Origin: Cymbidium sinense
Lineage: Eukaryota; Streptophyta; Magnoliopsida; Asparagales; Orchidaceae
DNA: 64,000 nt
Assembly (NCBI GenBank): GCA_021442155.1
Contig: CM038221.1
Location: 78,632,494 to 78,696,493 of the forward strand
Direction: 5' to 3'
Shown: positions 15,119 through 27,200 of the stretch, one piece after another
How positions within the stretch are numbered: position 1 is the first letter of the stretch
Layout: every line of letters begins with the position of its first letter
Made by a program: the position numbers and the translations under genes
The notes under the pieces: generated by a model
What the model was told of the DNA's origin: nothing
The model's input: the letters and a program-made list of their open reading frames with translations, nothing else
Database searches by the model: none

Positions 15119-15990
15119 ATGTGGCTCATGTTGACCCATTTAGGTCAAAATGGGTCAACTTGGGTTAAGTTGACCAATTGGTCAAATTGGCCCAAACCTA
15201 GGGTTGGGTCAAGTTCATATGATTATTTGACATGTGTTGGCATTATTAGTTTGGTTCAACTTGGTTTATATTTGATTCTGGTTCATTTTATTTCATGTAG
15301 GTCAAATGGATCAAGTTGACCAATTTGACCAATTTAATCTAATTAGGTTAAGTCATGGGTTAGTTCAGATTTGGTTGGTCATTTGAAATATGTTGCAAGC
15401 TTTAATTTCAATTAATTTTGATTTGATTTGATTTGGGCTCAATTTGACCTTTTAGGTCAAGTTGGGTTCATGGTCAATTGGGCTAGGTCATTTAGTTGAC
15501 CAAGAGCTTTGGTCAAGTTCAATAAGTTTAGAATGAATTTGACCCATTGGTTGCAATCAATTTGGCTTAGATCAAGATTTGACACATTTTGACTTTTTAG
15601 GTCAAGTTGGGTCAACTTGGGTCAAGTGGCCAATTAGGCTAGGTTAACCTCAAATGATGACTTGGCCAAGTTCAAACATTGATCATGAATTGGTTTTGAT
15701 CAATGGCTTCAATCAATTTGGCTTATGGTGTATTTTAGCTAGTTTAAGTTTTATTTTTGCTAAGGGTTGACTTGGTCAACTCTTAGGTTTGACTTGGTTT
15801 GACCCAATTTTGGGAGATTGATTATCTTATGATGATTGTTGCTCACTATGTGAGGCTTAGGTGGGCTTAGTTCAATCCAATTTGGGTAGGATTAGAATTT
15901 GGCTCAAAAGGGGTACTTTAGGTCACTTTGGGTCAAGTGAGCCTAAATAGGTCAATTGACTAGATCAAGGCTTGAATTAAGTTTGATTAA
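15119..15990. repeat. TTGACC/GGTCAA-rich block in LTR1
   Basis: By eye this block holds more than 20 occurrences of TTGACC or its complement GGTCAA, for example 'ggtcaacttgggttaagttg' and 'ttgaccaattggtcaaattg'. TTGAC(C/T) is the core W-box bound by plant WRKY transcription factors. Equivalent blocks lie in LTR2 (about 29700-30470) and LTR3 (about 50120-50900). It may simply be degenerate short tandem repetition; function is not shown. Confidence 0.6.
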
Positions 15991-16137
15991 ACTCACATAT
16001 GGACTTATGATTGAAATATAAATCTATTTGCAAGTGATTTGAAGTCAAATGGGTTTTGATTCATTTGGCAATTTCAAGTTCAAAGGGTGAACACGAGATT
16101 GACTTGGATTTGATTTTTTTAATTTTAGTTTTGGTTT

Positions 16138-16495
16138 GATGATTGAAGTTTATGTTTATATTTGGATTCATGATTGAAGGATTGATTGAACCATGAAGAA
16201 AAATTAAGGATTTTGCTTGATTTGGGATTGATTTGACTAAGTTCAAGAATTTGACTTGAAAGGCTTAGGTTAAATTTAAACTACATTTGGGTTGAATTTG
16301 AACTTGGTTTTGATTGGATGATTGAAGTTTGTGTTTATATTTGGATTCATGATTGAAAGATTGATTGAATCATGGCTTGATTTGAAGTTGATTTGTCTAA
16401 GTTCAAGAATTTGACTTGAAAGGCTTAGGTTGAATTTTGATTAGATTTAGGTTTGAATTTTGAAGTTGGTTTTAGTTATTTGAATTCATATTTCA
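16138..16495. repeat. 179-bp tandem duplication inside LTR1
   Basis: Two imperfect copies begin with 'gatgattgaagttt' at 16138 and 16317, and both run through 'aggcttaggtt'. LTR3 has the same duplication (51051 and 51231, period 180). LTR2 has a single copy at about 30592. The shared duplication groups LTR1 with LTR3. Confidence 0.75.
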
Positions 16496-16989
16496 TTTAT
16501 ATTTGTGAATACAAATGTGAATATAAATGGGTTATGAGAAAATTTCTTGAATTTGATTTGATTTGGATTTGATTTGAGCTAAGTCCATAAGATGGAATCA
16601 AAGTGACTTAGAAAGATTTTAGGTTTGGAATTCAATCATGGGTTTCAATTATTTGGAATTGATTCATGATTTAAGAAAATCCATTGGAATTGATTTAAAG
16701 TTTGTTTTTGGAATTGAAGTTGATTTGAGTTTGAGGTTGATTTGAATTTGGAGTTTGACTTGAAAGAAGGAAATGAGGATTTGGTTCAAGCTATAGGATA
16801 GGAAAATTTTCCTAACACTCCTAAGGCATGACTTATTCTTATGGATAACTCTTCTAAGTCTCTAAGGTTAGGTTGAGTGTTCACCTAATCACTAGAAGTG
16901 TCTTAAGACTAAGAAACTGTTAGTGTCTAAGAGGAGTCTTAAGTCTAAGATGGAGGGGTTGAGAGCTCATTCTAAAAATGAGATCAACA

Positions 16990-19775
16990 AAGGGTGCCTA
17001 ATAGGTGTGGTGTGATTGAAAAGGTACACCACATGTATTAATGTTGACCTATATGATCAACAACACCAAATAATCATAAGCACTAACATAAATGATCTAC
17101 TCCTGACCCAAGGTGTAGAAGGAATCAAGAGCTTAGTACAATGTGACTCTACTAGGGACTGAGTAAAGAGGATCAAATCATCCGCTGGGGATGAGAGGTT
17201 TGATTTGATTTGTTGATTTAGTGTTCCACTAGGGATGAATATGTCAACTTTCCACTCAAGGAGCAAGTTCAAGTCATCCATCGGGGAATGAGAAGTTGAT
17301 TTGATTTGTTGATTGTTTGATTGTTGGTTATTTTTATTTTGACTTGAGGAGATTGATTGATGATTCCAAAGGAAGTTTGTTTATTTATTTTATTTGTTTC
17401 ATTTGGTTCTACCGAGGAAATTGAATTTGTTTTAATTTTTTTTAATTTTGAATTTTGAGGTGAACCTTATTGGTTTGCGATGAATTGCACTAAGCAGGGG
17501 CCATGGGCCTTGATCTACTATAAATTTACTAATCCAAATGGAGTAGTTTCCCAGCCGAGGGGAAAACTATCTAACCAAAAGGGTGCCTTCTCAAGATACT
17601 GAAAAAAAGATTGATTTACATTTCAAAGTAGGGATCAGCTGTCGGGTTGATTTGAATCAAACCCAACCTAGTTGACTATTGAGTGAATGTGGGGGACTTA
17701 AACAACTAAAAGGTAGTCAAAGTCAATTTCATTTTTTAATTATTTTTGATGGATCCCATATGTTTATGATGGACTTCCCTGAATAGGGGTCGTGGGCCTT
17801 GGTCTAACACAGATTTACCAATTCAAAGAGGTAGGCTATCAATCACATAGTAGGACTAGCCAACCAAAGGGATTTCCTTTCAGTTTGCAATGGTCAAGTT
17901 CAAGAAGAAAGCACGGGGACTCACACTTTCCAAAATAAGGAACCACTGGGGTGACATATTAGCAAGGTAATATGTTAACCTAACCTAGGGCTGACTATTG
18001 AGTCAATGTCACTGGGGGACTTAAATCAGCTCAAAGATAGTCAAGGTTAATTTCATTTTTTAATTATTTTAATGGATTATGTTGGTTTGCATGGATCATA
18101 CTAAGAAGGAGCTTATATTAGCCTAGACCTATCTCAGATTTACTAAACTAAAGGGAGTAGCTTCCCGACCAAGGGGAGAACTATCCAACTAAAGGAGTGC
18201 ACTTCGGTTTGCAATGCTCCATACTGGGGAAGAAAGCTCGAGGACTCAAATCTTCCACTACAAAAGACCACTGGGATGATCGGTTATTTTGGGTGACAAA
18301 TTGAACCCAACCTAGGGCTGCCCATCAGTTTGCGACAATCATGCTAGGAAGATTGCATAGTAGACTTACATCTTCCAAAGCAAAATGATCACCGAGATAA
18401 CTTGCTTGTGGAAAATAGATTGAACCTGATCAAAGGGCAACCATGGAGAGAGTGTCGACCTAAGGAATTATCTCAACTCGTAGTCGCAATATAGGAGTTC
18501 TCGACACCGATAAAGATAGGATGTCTACTTGGGAAAAAGGGCCCTTTGGGGGCTTGAATTCCTAATCCACAAGTGAAGTAATTTTATTTATTTTGTTTTG
18601 TTTATCATGGGTCATGTTAGTTTATGAGGGATCATACTAAAGAGCTTATATCATCATATCTGATTTATCAACCGGGAGAATCAGCATCCGCTAAAAAATT
18701 CTCCAACCACGTGGGTGGAGACCGCCCAATCCAAAAGTAACCCGGGTAGTGTCTAAATGGGGTCGCAAAGGACGTGATTCAAGTAGAGTGCCCATAGGGA
18801 GAGGGGTCGCTAAGGGCTTGATCCAAAATCCTAGAGAAGATAATTTGCAATAGATATTCAATGGCCAACTCAAGGAGAATGCTTGGGGACTCACATCTGC
18901 TAAGAGTGGGGTGTCCATCGGGTGAGTCGTTGTCAGCATAGTGAACATTAACCAGCCTAAGGTGTCCGTCAGTTTGCAGCAATCATCCTAGGAAGAAAGC
19001 TCGGGAACTCACATCCTCTATACAAATTGATTGTCGATAGTTTCGCCGAGTGCCATTCGACTGGGTGAAAGAATGCCACTGGGGACTTATCAACTCAAAG
19101 TAGTCAAGAGAAAATCCTCTGGGACTCACCCTAAACCTGAAATATACTCAACCTATTTAGTGTATGATGATTAGTTCAAGAAGAAAGTGTGGGGACTCAC
19201 ATCTTCTTAAATGAAGTCAACATGAGGTATCTTATTGGCTAGGAAGTGAAGTCTACCAAACTAATAAGGTGCTCATTGGTTTGCAATGGCCTAGTTAAGA
19301 AGAAAGCGTGGGGACTCACATCCCCCAACAAGTGACCACTGACAGTGAGAGGTAGCATGTGACGCCTAATGAGTGAGTGTCACAAAGGGCTTGCTCACAT
19401 CAAAATATCGAGATAAAATATGTTTTATTTTTATGTTGTGTTAAGGGGGAATAGATGCCCTGTTCTCTCACACCTACCCTAATCACGCTTGGGGAATTTG
19501 ATGAAATGGTGCCACGGATGGCTATTGAAATTCCCACCAAGAAAGGATGGCTTGGGTTCTCTACACAAACTTAGTTATGCTAAATGAAATAGATGCCTCT
19601 GGGTTCTCTCACACCTATTCTAGTAGAGGAATTGTAATTGTGTTTGTGATGGGAAGAAGGATAGGATGCCTCTTGGGTTCTCTTATACCTATCCTAAAAA
19701 TGTCATGGCAGATTCGTAAGACAAGCAAATAACACTTCTAATGAAGAGAAGATTTTGAAGAATTAGAATTAAATT
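16990..19775 (-). repeat. Tandem-repetitive 3' untranslated region of the Ty3 element (copy A)
   Basis: This lies between the end of pol and the 3' LTR in element orientation. It contains at least six or seven degenerate copies of a module with core 'ggggactcacatcttcc' preceded by 'aagaaagc' (near 17910, 18230, 18350, 18880, 19000, 19190 and 19310). A second module, 'gggggacttaaat', recurs near 17690 and 18010. Near pol a third repeat, roughly 'gatgcctcttgggttctct', recurs around 19455, 19590 and 19665. Tandem repeats in the 3' untranslated region are a published trait of Tat-lineage Ty3 elements. I saw no clear polypurine tract next to the LTR. Confidence 0.75.
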
Positions 19776-20069
19776 TTATTCTTTTGATTGATAATTATTT
19801 TCAGACATATTTTTATGGAAAATATTTTTCAAATAGAGCCCATTAATTGGAAGCATAGGGTGTTTCCCCTTATAATCAATAAGCTGATAAGATCCTCCTT
19901 GGTAGGCCTTCTCTATGACGTAGGCGTCTTCCCAAGTGGGTTCAAACTTGCTTCCCATCATTTGACGGGCAACAATTGGTCTCCTTAGGACTAATGCAAG
20001 TTCTCCTACTTGAAAAGACCTAGGGCGGACAAACTTGTTGTAAGCTTGAATTATTTTGGCTTTGTACAA
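19776..20069 (-). pseudogene. Ty3 integrase C-terminal fragment (copy A)
   Basis: A 97-codon open stretch carries the hallmark end of Tat-lineage integrase: 'RPRSFQVGELALVLRRPI', then 'KFEPTWEDAYVIEKAYQGG', then 'YQLIDYKGKHPMLPINGLYL'. This region follows the catalytic core and contributes to DNA binding and targeting. It is the last part of the gag-pol polyprotein before the 3' untranslated region. It is not continuous with the upstream integrase core because of frameshifts, so it is a fragment of a dead gene. The parallel copy at 34216-34479 is slightly shorter. Confidence 0.88.
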
Positions 20070-20300
20070 CTCGAGGTTCTATCACGCCTGTAGGCATCTC
20101 TCCTCCAAACCTTCGATCTCTTCTAATAGTAACTTTGCTCGCTCAGAGTGATTTTGCTACCCAATGCTATCCTTAGTGATGGAATTGAACTTCTAAGGGA
20201 ATGGCTTTAACCCATACACTAAGGAAAATAGATTGAGTTGGAGTTCAATGTGTGCTAGGCCCACATGACTTCAACCATGCTCATGTCACCGCCATTATCA

Positions 20301-20711
20301 TCAAGTCTTTTTTTTAGTATGGATGAGAGTTTTGTTGAATGCTTCGCTAGCCATTTGCGGGTAGATGGTGGAGTATCTCCAATCTGTGTCTTCTAACAAA
20401 GTGTTAATCTTGCTTTTAAATGTAGTACCATTATCATATAATTTATGAAGGCACTCAAACCTATATATGATATGGTTCTTGAAAAATTGAAGCACATGCT
20501 ATGCTGTGACCTTTTTAAGTGGGATCACTTCCACACACTTAGAGAAGTAGTCGGTGGCATCTAAGATGAACCGATGACCCTTGGAAGAAGGAGGATTGAT
20601 TGGACCCACAATGTTGGTACCCCAACACTCAAATGGCCAGAGGCCAATGTAGGGTATATAATGTTGGGTGATTGATGTAGGACCACACCGTGTACCTAAC
20701 ACTGATGGCAT
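20301..20711 (-). pseudogene. Ty3 integrase catalytic core fragments (copy A)
   Basis: Two adjacent open pieces cover the DDE core. The upstream piece (20499-20711) has 'WPFECWGTNIVGPINPPSSK' followed by 'GHRFILDATDYFSK'. The downstream piece (20301-20495) has 'YDNGTTFKSK' and 'EAFNKTLIHTKK', carrying the second Asp and the Glu of the triad. The first catalytic Asp, expected in W-G-x-D-x-V-G-P, reads Asn here, so this integrase would be inactive even without the frame break. The copy B counterpart at about 34905-35045 keeps Asp at that site. Confidence 0.85.
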
Positions 20712-20781
20712 CTCCTAGATACATACATGCAATCTATAATCACTAAAGGCTAGTAGTATCCTAGCATCTTGATCTTTGCTT

Positions 20782-20997
20782 TCATCTTTGGACCGGATTG
20801 AGCCCATAGACTAATGCTTTCACAATTATGGGCTTCATGTTTGTCCAAACAACGTAACCACATTTGATTGAAAGACCATCGATATAAGGAGCCATCCATG
20901 AGAGCATGAGAGAGCTCTCTAGTTCATCTAATGGGCTTGTTACTTCTCTTGAGGTAGTTTGCTGGTGTTCAAATAATCTATGAATGACCGCCTCCAA
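20782..20997 (-). pseudogene. RNase H-integrase linker fragment of Ty3 pol (copy A)
   Basis: A 71-codon stretch between RNase H and the integrase core. It contains 'SWMAPYIDGLSIKCG', resembling the S-W-M-x-P-x-I segment that precedes the integrase zinc-binding region in Tat-like pol. No complete HHCC zinc finger could be read. Position and context support the call more than sequence does. Confidence 0.55.
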
Positions 20998-21189
20998 TCC
21001 AGCTCCTCATCCTTATTGGCAACGACAACCTCCCCTTCAAGAAAAGTCTCTCAATGAGTTTAACATCAATAATTGATAGGACTTGTCTATTTTGGACCCT
21101 TATTGGAATGGACTCATCTTCTGGGCATGCTAATTCCTTAGCAAGTTTGGGCAAAGCATTTGCTACTGCGTTCTATCTTCAAGGGACCT

Positions 21190-22110
21190 TGTAGATGGTG
21201 ACCTCAGGAATTTGGGCAAACAACTTCATGGTATACTCATGGTAATGACGAAGCTTAGATTTGAGAACCTTATAGGATCCAGCAATCTAATTAATAACCA
21301 ACTGAGAGTCCTCATAGATATTGATGCTTTTGACACACACTATATGGCTAACTCAGACCCAATCAAAGCCCCATACTCATTGTTGGTGGATTGGAGAGAT
21401 AGTATGAGAATCTCATCATATCATGATGAGTTAAGAGAACTATTCCTACCCCGCTTTCCTAGAAGAGTAGATCGTGGTGCTTTCCTTTATGAAAGGAAGT
21501 ACACCATCAAAATACATCTCCCATCAGTGGTTGTCGACCTCCCCTAAGATCATGATTTGTTCATCTGAGAGATCATCACTAAGCGAAGAATTAGCAAGTA
21601 GTGGGTGTGATTTTAAGAAATTCGTTAGTGCTTATCCTTTTACCATACTAAGGCGTATGAATGTGATATCAAATTGTGAGAGAATCATGGACCAACGTGC
21701 AAAACATTCGAATAGCATTGGACGTGTCATGAGATACTGCAGTGGATTGGTTCTGGAAATCAAGTTTACCTTATGAGAAAGTATATAGTGTCGTAGCTTT
21801 TAGGATGCAAAGATTAAAGCTAGGCAATGTTTCTCAATAGGTGGGTAGTTCACTTTAGCAAGAATCAGATGATGACTGAGGTAGTAGAGAGCACTTTTCT
21901 TCCCTTCATCATTGACTTGGGCCAATAAAGTGTCGAGGGAGTCATCTAATGCAGCAGTGTAGAGGATGAGTGGCCTACCTGGAAAGGGGCTGCTAGAACT
22001 GGCAGCTTCACCAAACTTTAGTTGATATCTTCAAAGGCATGCTGACACTTATCATCCCACTTGAACTTGACATCCTTTTTGATAAGTGTTAGAAATGGCT
22101 TGTATCTCCC
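21190..22110 (-). pseudogene. Ty3 RNase H region, degenerate (copy A)
   Basis: No long frame survives. Minus-strand reading shows 'WEMYFDG' near 21520, the start of the RNase H domain with its first acidic residue. It also shows 'SQLVIN' near 21300 and 'YHEYTMKLFAQIPEVTIYKV' near 21190-21250, motifs typical of the second RNase H-like domain in Tat/Ogre pol. Stops and frameshifts interrupt all of it. Open frames on the plus strand here (21212-21547 and 21474-21776) are shadows of this old coding sequence. Confidence 0.7.
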
Positions 22111-22301
22111 TAATAGGTAGGAGATGCTAACCTCTCTTGGAAAGATCTGAGTTGAGTTAAACTTTTAGGTTGTGGCATTTCTAAGATAGCTTTGATCTTT
22201 TCTGGATATATTTTTATTCCCCGGTGTCAGACAACACACCCAAGGAACTTCCCTAAAGCTACTCTGAATGCACACTTCAGGGGATTCATTTTGAGGTTAT
22301 A

Positions 22302-22613
22302 TTATCTTAATCGTTCGAAAACTACTCTCAAGATAAAGAGATGGTCTTCCTTTTCTTTGGTTTTGACAACTAGATCATCAACATAACACTCAACTTGATG
22401 GTGGATGAATTCATTGAAGAATTGAGTCATGGCCCGTTGGTATGTAGCACCAACATTTTTAAGGCTGAAAGGCATGAGTTTATAACAATAGATTTCGATC
22501 GGTGTTTGAAAGGCAATGTTTCTTTCATCCTCGGGGGCCATCTTGATTTGGTTGTAGCCACATGACCCATCCATGAAGGAGAATATTGCATGAGATGAGG
22601 TGATGTCCACCAT
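22302..22613 (-). pseudogene. Ty3 reverse transcriptase palm fragment with intact YVDD (copy A)
   Basis: A 103-codon open stretch includes 'FMDGSCGYNQIKMAPEDE' (first catalytic Asp region), then 'FSLKNVGATYQRAMTQFF', then 'ECYVDDLVVKTK' with the catalytic YVDD box, then 'DHLFILRVVFERLR'. These are RT palm blocks in the correct order. Reverse transcriptase copies element RNA to DNA within virus-like particles. Upstream remnants of the RT N-terminus ('LLDEEETNDLVRFLTEFKD' and 'WSYEEM') lie at about 22880-22970. The domain is intact locally but not joined to a full pol frame. The copy B counterpart has lost the second residue pair of the YVDD box. Confidence 0.9.
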
Positions 22614-23836
22614 TAATTCTGGTATAGGAAGAGAAACTCATTCTTAGGGCATGGCTTATTTAAGTCCCTAAATTGACATATGCAAATTTGTCCATTCTTT
22701 TATTAAGCATGACACGCAACTGATAGGGTATTTTTCTTTGATGAAACTAGATCGATCAATTCTTGACTTCTAAATAACCCGTTCGATTTCTAATTGCATG
22801 CGCCTAGGAGCTTGCTTGATAGGGTTGGCGTATGTCTATTAGTTTGTGGACTACATGAAGATAATCCGCATTTCTTCATAGCTCCAAAAGCAGTCCTTAA
22901 ACTCAGTCAAAAACCTAACTAAGTCATTTGTTTCTTCTTCATCCAATAACAAACTGATGTATGTCGGGTGTAGATTTTCTTTTATCCCGATGTTAATTTC
23001 TTTGAGTTTGTTAATTATTGAATGTATCTCCTCTTCAAATTATGGCAGTGCATCTTTGATTTGGAGATCATCTGAAGTTTCTAAACATACTTCCTCATAC
23101 GAGTTGGTATCATTTGAGAAGAACCTATCAGACTCCAGATGATTGGTAACAACAAAGTAGTAATCATCATCATAGACTGGACCCACTGTACCAAATTTTA
23201 GTCCTGATCATGATTGTGCATCCCTTCCTGTATTTTCAAGAACTTTTGAAGTATTCTTAGACCATGTATAGGGAATCAAACCTTTCTGCAAGATTAAGAA
23301 TATAAGAGTACCAATCAAAAGGTAATTCCATTAATTCTTTATGAATCATCCTTTCTACATCAACTTCGACTTGAGGATGATGATCCCAAAAAGAATTCTT
23401 CGTCTTCTCATCAATGGAAGACTTAGGGGCTTCCTTAACTACAAACCTTCAGCCTTTTGAGATGAAAGAAAGGTTAGAGCTAAAGTTTCCAACTACTGTC
23501 TGATAGTTTCACATACATTTGATTTGAATATTTTGCTTTATCTGAGGCTCTTCTCATCGCATAAATGAAAGTCACCTCAATGAAACCCGAAGAGGGGTTC
23601 TAGTATGCTAATCACATTGAACTCATCCTAGCTAGATTTCAAGTCTATGTGAATAGGGGTACTATGAACCGGAACATAACCTGTTAGATGAGAACCAAAG
23701 GAGTCTTCCACCTGAATTGCCTCTATTTCTATCTCTACCTCTTTGGTGGAGGTCATCATCCCACCATACACCATATGATGAAATGAACTGGGTGGAATGA
23801 TATGTGCTCTACTTCTTCTTTGATCTCCTTCTCACT

Positions 23837-23915
23837 CACTTGATTTTCATTTTCTTTTTTTTTCTTTCTATTTTTTTCTTTTCTTTTTTTCTTTTTTCTT
23901 TTTTTTTGCATTTGA
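23837..23915. repeat. Polypyrimidine tract inside pol (copy A)
   Basis: A run of T with scattered C, purine-rich on the coding strand, encodes a Lys/Glu-rich stretch between the protease-side region and RT. The same tract is at 38108-38165 in copy B, so it belonged to the element rather than arising later. Confidence 0.75.
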
Positions 23916-23939
23916 ATTTTTTCCAAGTTAATGAGAAAA

Positions 23940-24219
23940 GGTATTTTGAGGAAGATAGTAGGTCTCATCCTCATATATCTCAACCTCTCTGACTAAAAAT
24001 AGCTTTTCATCTCCTTTGACACAGTACTCGATCCCATCCTTTCAAAACTTGACACATTGATGGAGAGAGGATAAAATCATCTTGTTCTGATGTTTCCAAG
24101 GCCTACCGAGCAAAGCAGTGAATGAAGTATTTGAATTAATGATATAGAACTTAGCTTCAATCTTCCATTCACCTATCTCCAAAGGTAACACTATGGAACC
24201 TAAAGCCCTCTCTCCTTAT
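23940..24219 (-). pseudogene. Protease-RT linker of Ty3 pol, truncated by LTR2 (copy A)
   Basis: This matches the segment at 38179-38470 of copy B, which carries the Tat-lineage 'TALLGRPWIHHNKIIPSSLH' region downstream of the protease. Examples shared on the plus strand are 'gaagatagtaggtc', 'ctttgacacagtactcgatc' and 'caaaggtaacactatgg'. The match stops at about 24213-24219, where LTR2 begins. Everything farther upstream in the element (protease active site, gag, leader, primer binding site) is missing from copy A. Confidence 0.78.
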
Positions 24220-27200
24220 TGTGGTGAAATTTTCCCGCCTTCATCTATCCTTTTGGAGAGGATAAATGAAAATAGAAATATATAACTTTTGTTGGGGACT
24301 CCACATAGATCCATAGATGTTCTTATTAGGGTGATTGGGAACATATGAGAGGTGTACTCTCGAAAGAGAAGTCACCACCCTATAATGGACCTAATCACCA
24401 ATAAGGACAGGACAATAGGATATTTACTGAGAGATTCTTCCCTACTTTACATGAAAAAGTATTTATTTTAAATCGTTTATTAAGTTCTCGGATGCCCTCA
24501 TAGTTAATTACATCTTAAGGAATGAGATTCCTCAAGAATACTGACAGGTAAATGATCATTTTCTCCAAAGATTTCAATGGTAGACTATTAATCGATTAGT
24601 TTATTTTTGGCAAATCAAGTGGGATCGATCAAGAGAAGGGAGTTTTTATCAAAGCCAAATGGAGATGAGGGGATGTTTAGGATACTAGAAGCCTAGTAAA
24701 CATCCCAAACTATCCTGGTTGGGCTTTACATTTTGAAATTGAAAAATTATTTGTTGAATTTTTTATTAAAAGTTTAGGGCTTATAATTTTACAATACAAG
24801 GTTATGAAAATGCCTAAGAAGTGAAGATTTATGGTTATGGCCCATAGAAGGGAGGAGCAACCTCGAAATCTAAATCTAGGGAGCTTTGGAGAGGGCCAAA
24901 AGCACGACCTAAATCTAAGGTAAAAATGAGTATTTGGTTTGCCTCTACAAGAGACGAAAAACCACCCAACTACTTAGACTTACAACTGCCCGGGGGTGGC
25001 CGGTAACTAACTCCTCCTATAATTTTAAATACATGTAGGCAAGTCTTATTCTTTATGCAAGATAACAAAGTTGTTAATTATTTATAAAGAGACTAAGTCA
25101 TTAAACTCACTCCCTAAGAGACTAGATCATGTAAGGGCATGCTTTAAATGACCTAAATCTAATGCAAATCATATTACATATTATTTTCATTTTTTGGACA
25201 ATCATTTGACATAAGCTTCGGGATTTTTTTATGCTTAATGCATAAGAAATTATATTATGGGCCAAAATCAGCATGATTGGAGGTGTGTTTCCACCATGGC
25301 TCTCGAAGGTCAAGCCAAGTTTTCTACGGTGGAAGCCCTCCAATCAAGAGTGAATCAATATATTTTGTGCATGATGTTATAAAAAAGAATACTCATCCAA
25401 CTAAGTTGCTAATTCTTTTATCTTGATTTTAACTTAAGCTTTAAATGAGGTTATGAGTTGTTTATTTTAATTATGAATTGATTAATTTGGTAGAAGATTT
25501 ATTTTTTTCTAAGAGCCTAATCGTCATCTAGGCCATACATCAAGTAAGGAAGAAACTAAAAAAAGTAAGCCATTTCTAAAGCACAAGCCAAAAAAAAACA
25601 TCAAATATTTTATAAAGCTAACGAAAAAGAATATAAGGCCAAGTGTGGCAGGCACCACCACAAAACCCAAAAATAAATTGGGTAGCTAAGCTCTACCCTT
25701 ATACAACCTGGATTACAAATGAATTAATTACAATTAAGCAAGGAATTCATGTTATGGGGATCTTCATTCTTCTCATTCTTCTTTTCTTCTTTCTTCTTTC
25801 TTTGGTTCCTTCTTTTGAATGGTTGGAAGGTGGATGCTCCAAAGGCTTCACATGGTACATAAGGCATGGCCTTATAACCAATGCGCATCCTAATGCCTAT
25901 AATAATCATTCCAAAATCCTAATTCCAAAATTACATGAAAAGAAAAATAATAAATCTAACTAAAACCTGTAAAATAGAGATTAGCTAAATAAATCAGACA
26001 TTCCCAAGCATGTATATAAATAAATTGGACTTAGAACCCCACACATGGGTAACCAAGTCCACCTAGCCTATTTTAGATTATGCTTAAGGGTATAAGCAAC
26101 CTACATAGTAAAAGCAGTTATATTTTTATTACAACACCCCTTAAGCACAATCCCTTGCATAAGATAATGATTAGAATAAATCATCCTACCATTCATTTTA
26201 TGCACATACACCCTAACATACAGATTAAAATATCACATCATAAAATAAAACAAACATCAAATTATGCACTACCCTAACATAGGACTAGAAGTGGTGATGT
26301 AGTCTAATGTGTGTGCCATGTAAGGTTTATGTGGTATGCTTAGCTAGGCTTTAAGGTTAGGTTTTCTAAGTATGAAATTGTTCAACTTAAAAGGGTGGTC
26401 TCATTTAAGTTGTTTAGGATTAATTTTATTTGATGATTTGTTATTTGAATGAACCTACTTAATTACTAAAGGTTGTAAAAGAACAAAAAAGAGAAGAGAA
26501 CTTCTATTTTCTCCCTACCTTAAGTGATTTCTAAGGTAGATTCATTATTTTTGTTTAGTATGTTTATTATGTTTTTTTAATTAATCCTAAGTTTAGATTT
26601 TCTAAACAACCTATTAAAAAAGAAAGGCATTTTAAGATTAAATAAAAATTACTATCACAAAACACACAACATTTTATTTCTTTCCACATGTAAAACATGC
26701 ATATGAATGGATAAGCATATCTATACATAAATGAGAATGTTTAGCATGTTTATGATGAATGCTCAGTGAGGTTACTTAAAAAAATTTGGAATGTTTCATG
26801 TATGGATGATTTTGTTAAGTAGAAGAGTGTCTCTTTTATCCATATTTCATATGCACATTTACAAGTATAAAAGACATAAGTGAGTACAATGTCATTTTTA
26901 ACTAGGGGTGTATGGTACAAGACCTACTTTAATTTAATAGTTAATGTAATAGTCACTCATATTTTTTACTTTAGCAAAACATGCAATTTGACATAAAGAA
27001 AACATTTCATTTTTTTTAATTTGATTTTAGAAAAGCATGAAGTTTTGAAACTCATATGACATACACATTTAGCATATTAGAAAATAAAAAAAGTGATGTA
27101 AGCATGTAATTTCATTCACTCTAATTAATTCTTAAAGGTAATCTTATGAAGTAAGATCATTTAAAGAGAATCAAAAGTTGTTTAAAGAGACTTTCATTTT

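Larger units (their letters stand above)
9404..16989 (-). mobile_element. Giant LTR of Tat/Ogre-like Ty3/gypsy element (LTR1, 3' LTR)
   Basis: About 7.59 kb. On the plus strand it begins TGTGGTAAAAAT and ends GAGATCAACA, so in the element's minus-strand sense it starts TGTTGATCTC and ends in CA, the usual LTR termini. The same boundaries appear in LTR3 (44569-51912) and LTR4, each with different flanking DNA, which fixes the ends. Internal order on the plus strand: AT-rich body, a pyrimidine-rich tract near 10985-11015, a GC-richer core (about 13820-14480), a TTGACC/GGTCAA-rich block (about 15120-15980), and an internal 179-bp tandem duplication (16138 and 16317). The flank before it is GCCAT; the flank after LTR3 is TCCAT. 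No LTR promoter could be assigned with confidence. Confidence 0.82.

Noticed and set aside
21212..21776. Two plus-strand frames of 100-111 codons
   Set aside because: Antisense shadows of the degenerate Ty3 RNase H region, whose motifs are on the minus strand.
25643..25963. 106-codon plus-strand frame with a hydrophobic Leu/Phe segment
   Set aside because: The hydrophobic run comes from a T/C-rich tract inside LTR2; the same tract in LTR1 and LTR3 gives different frames.
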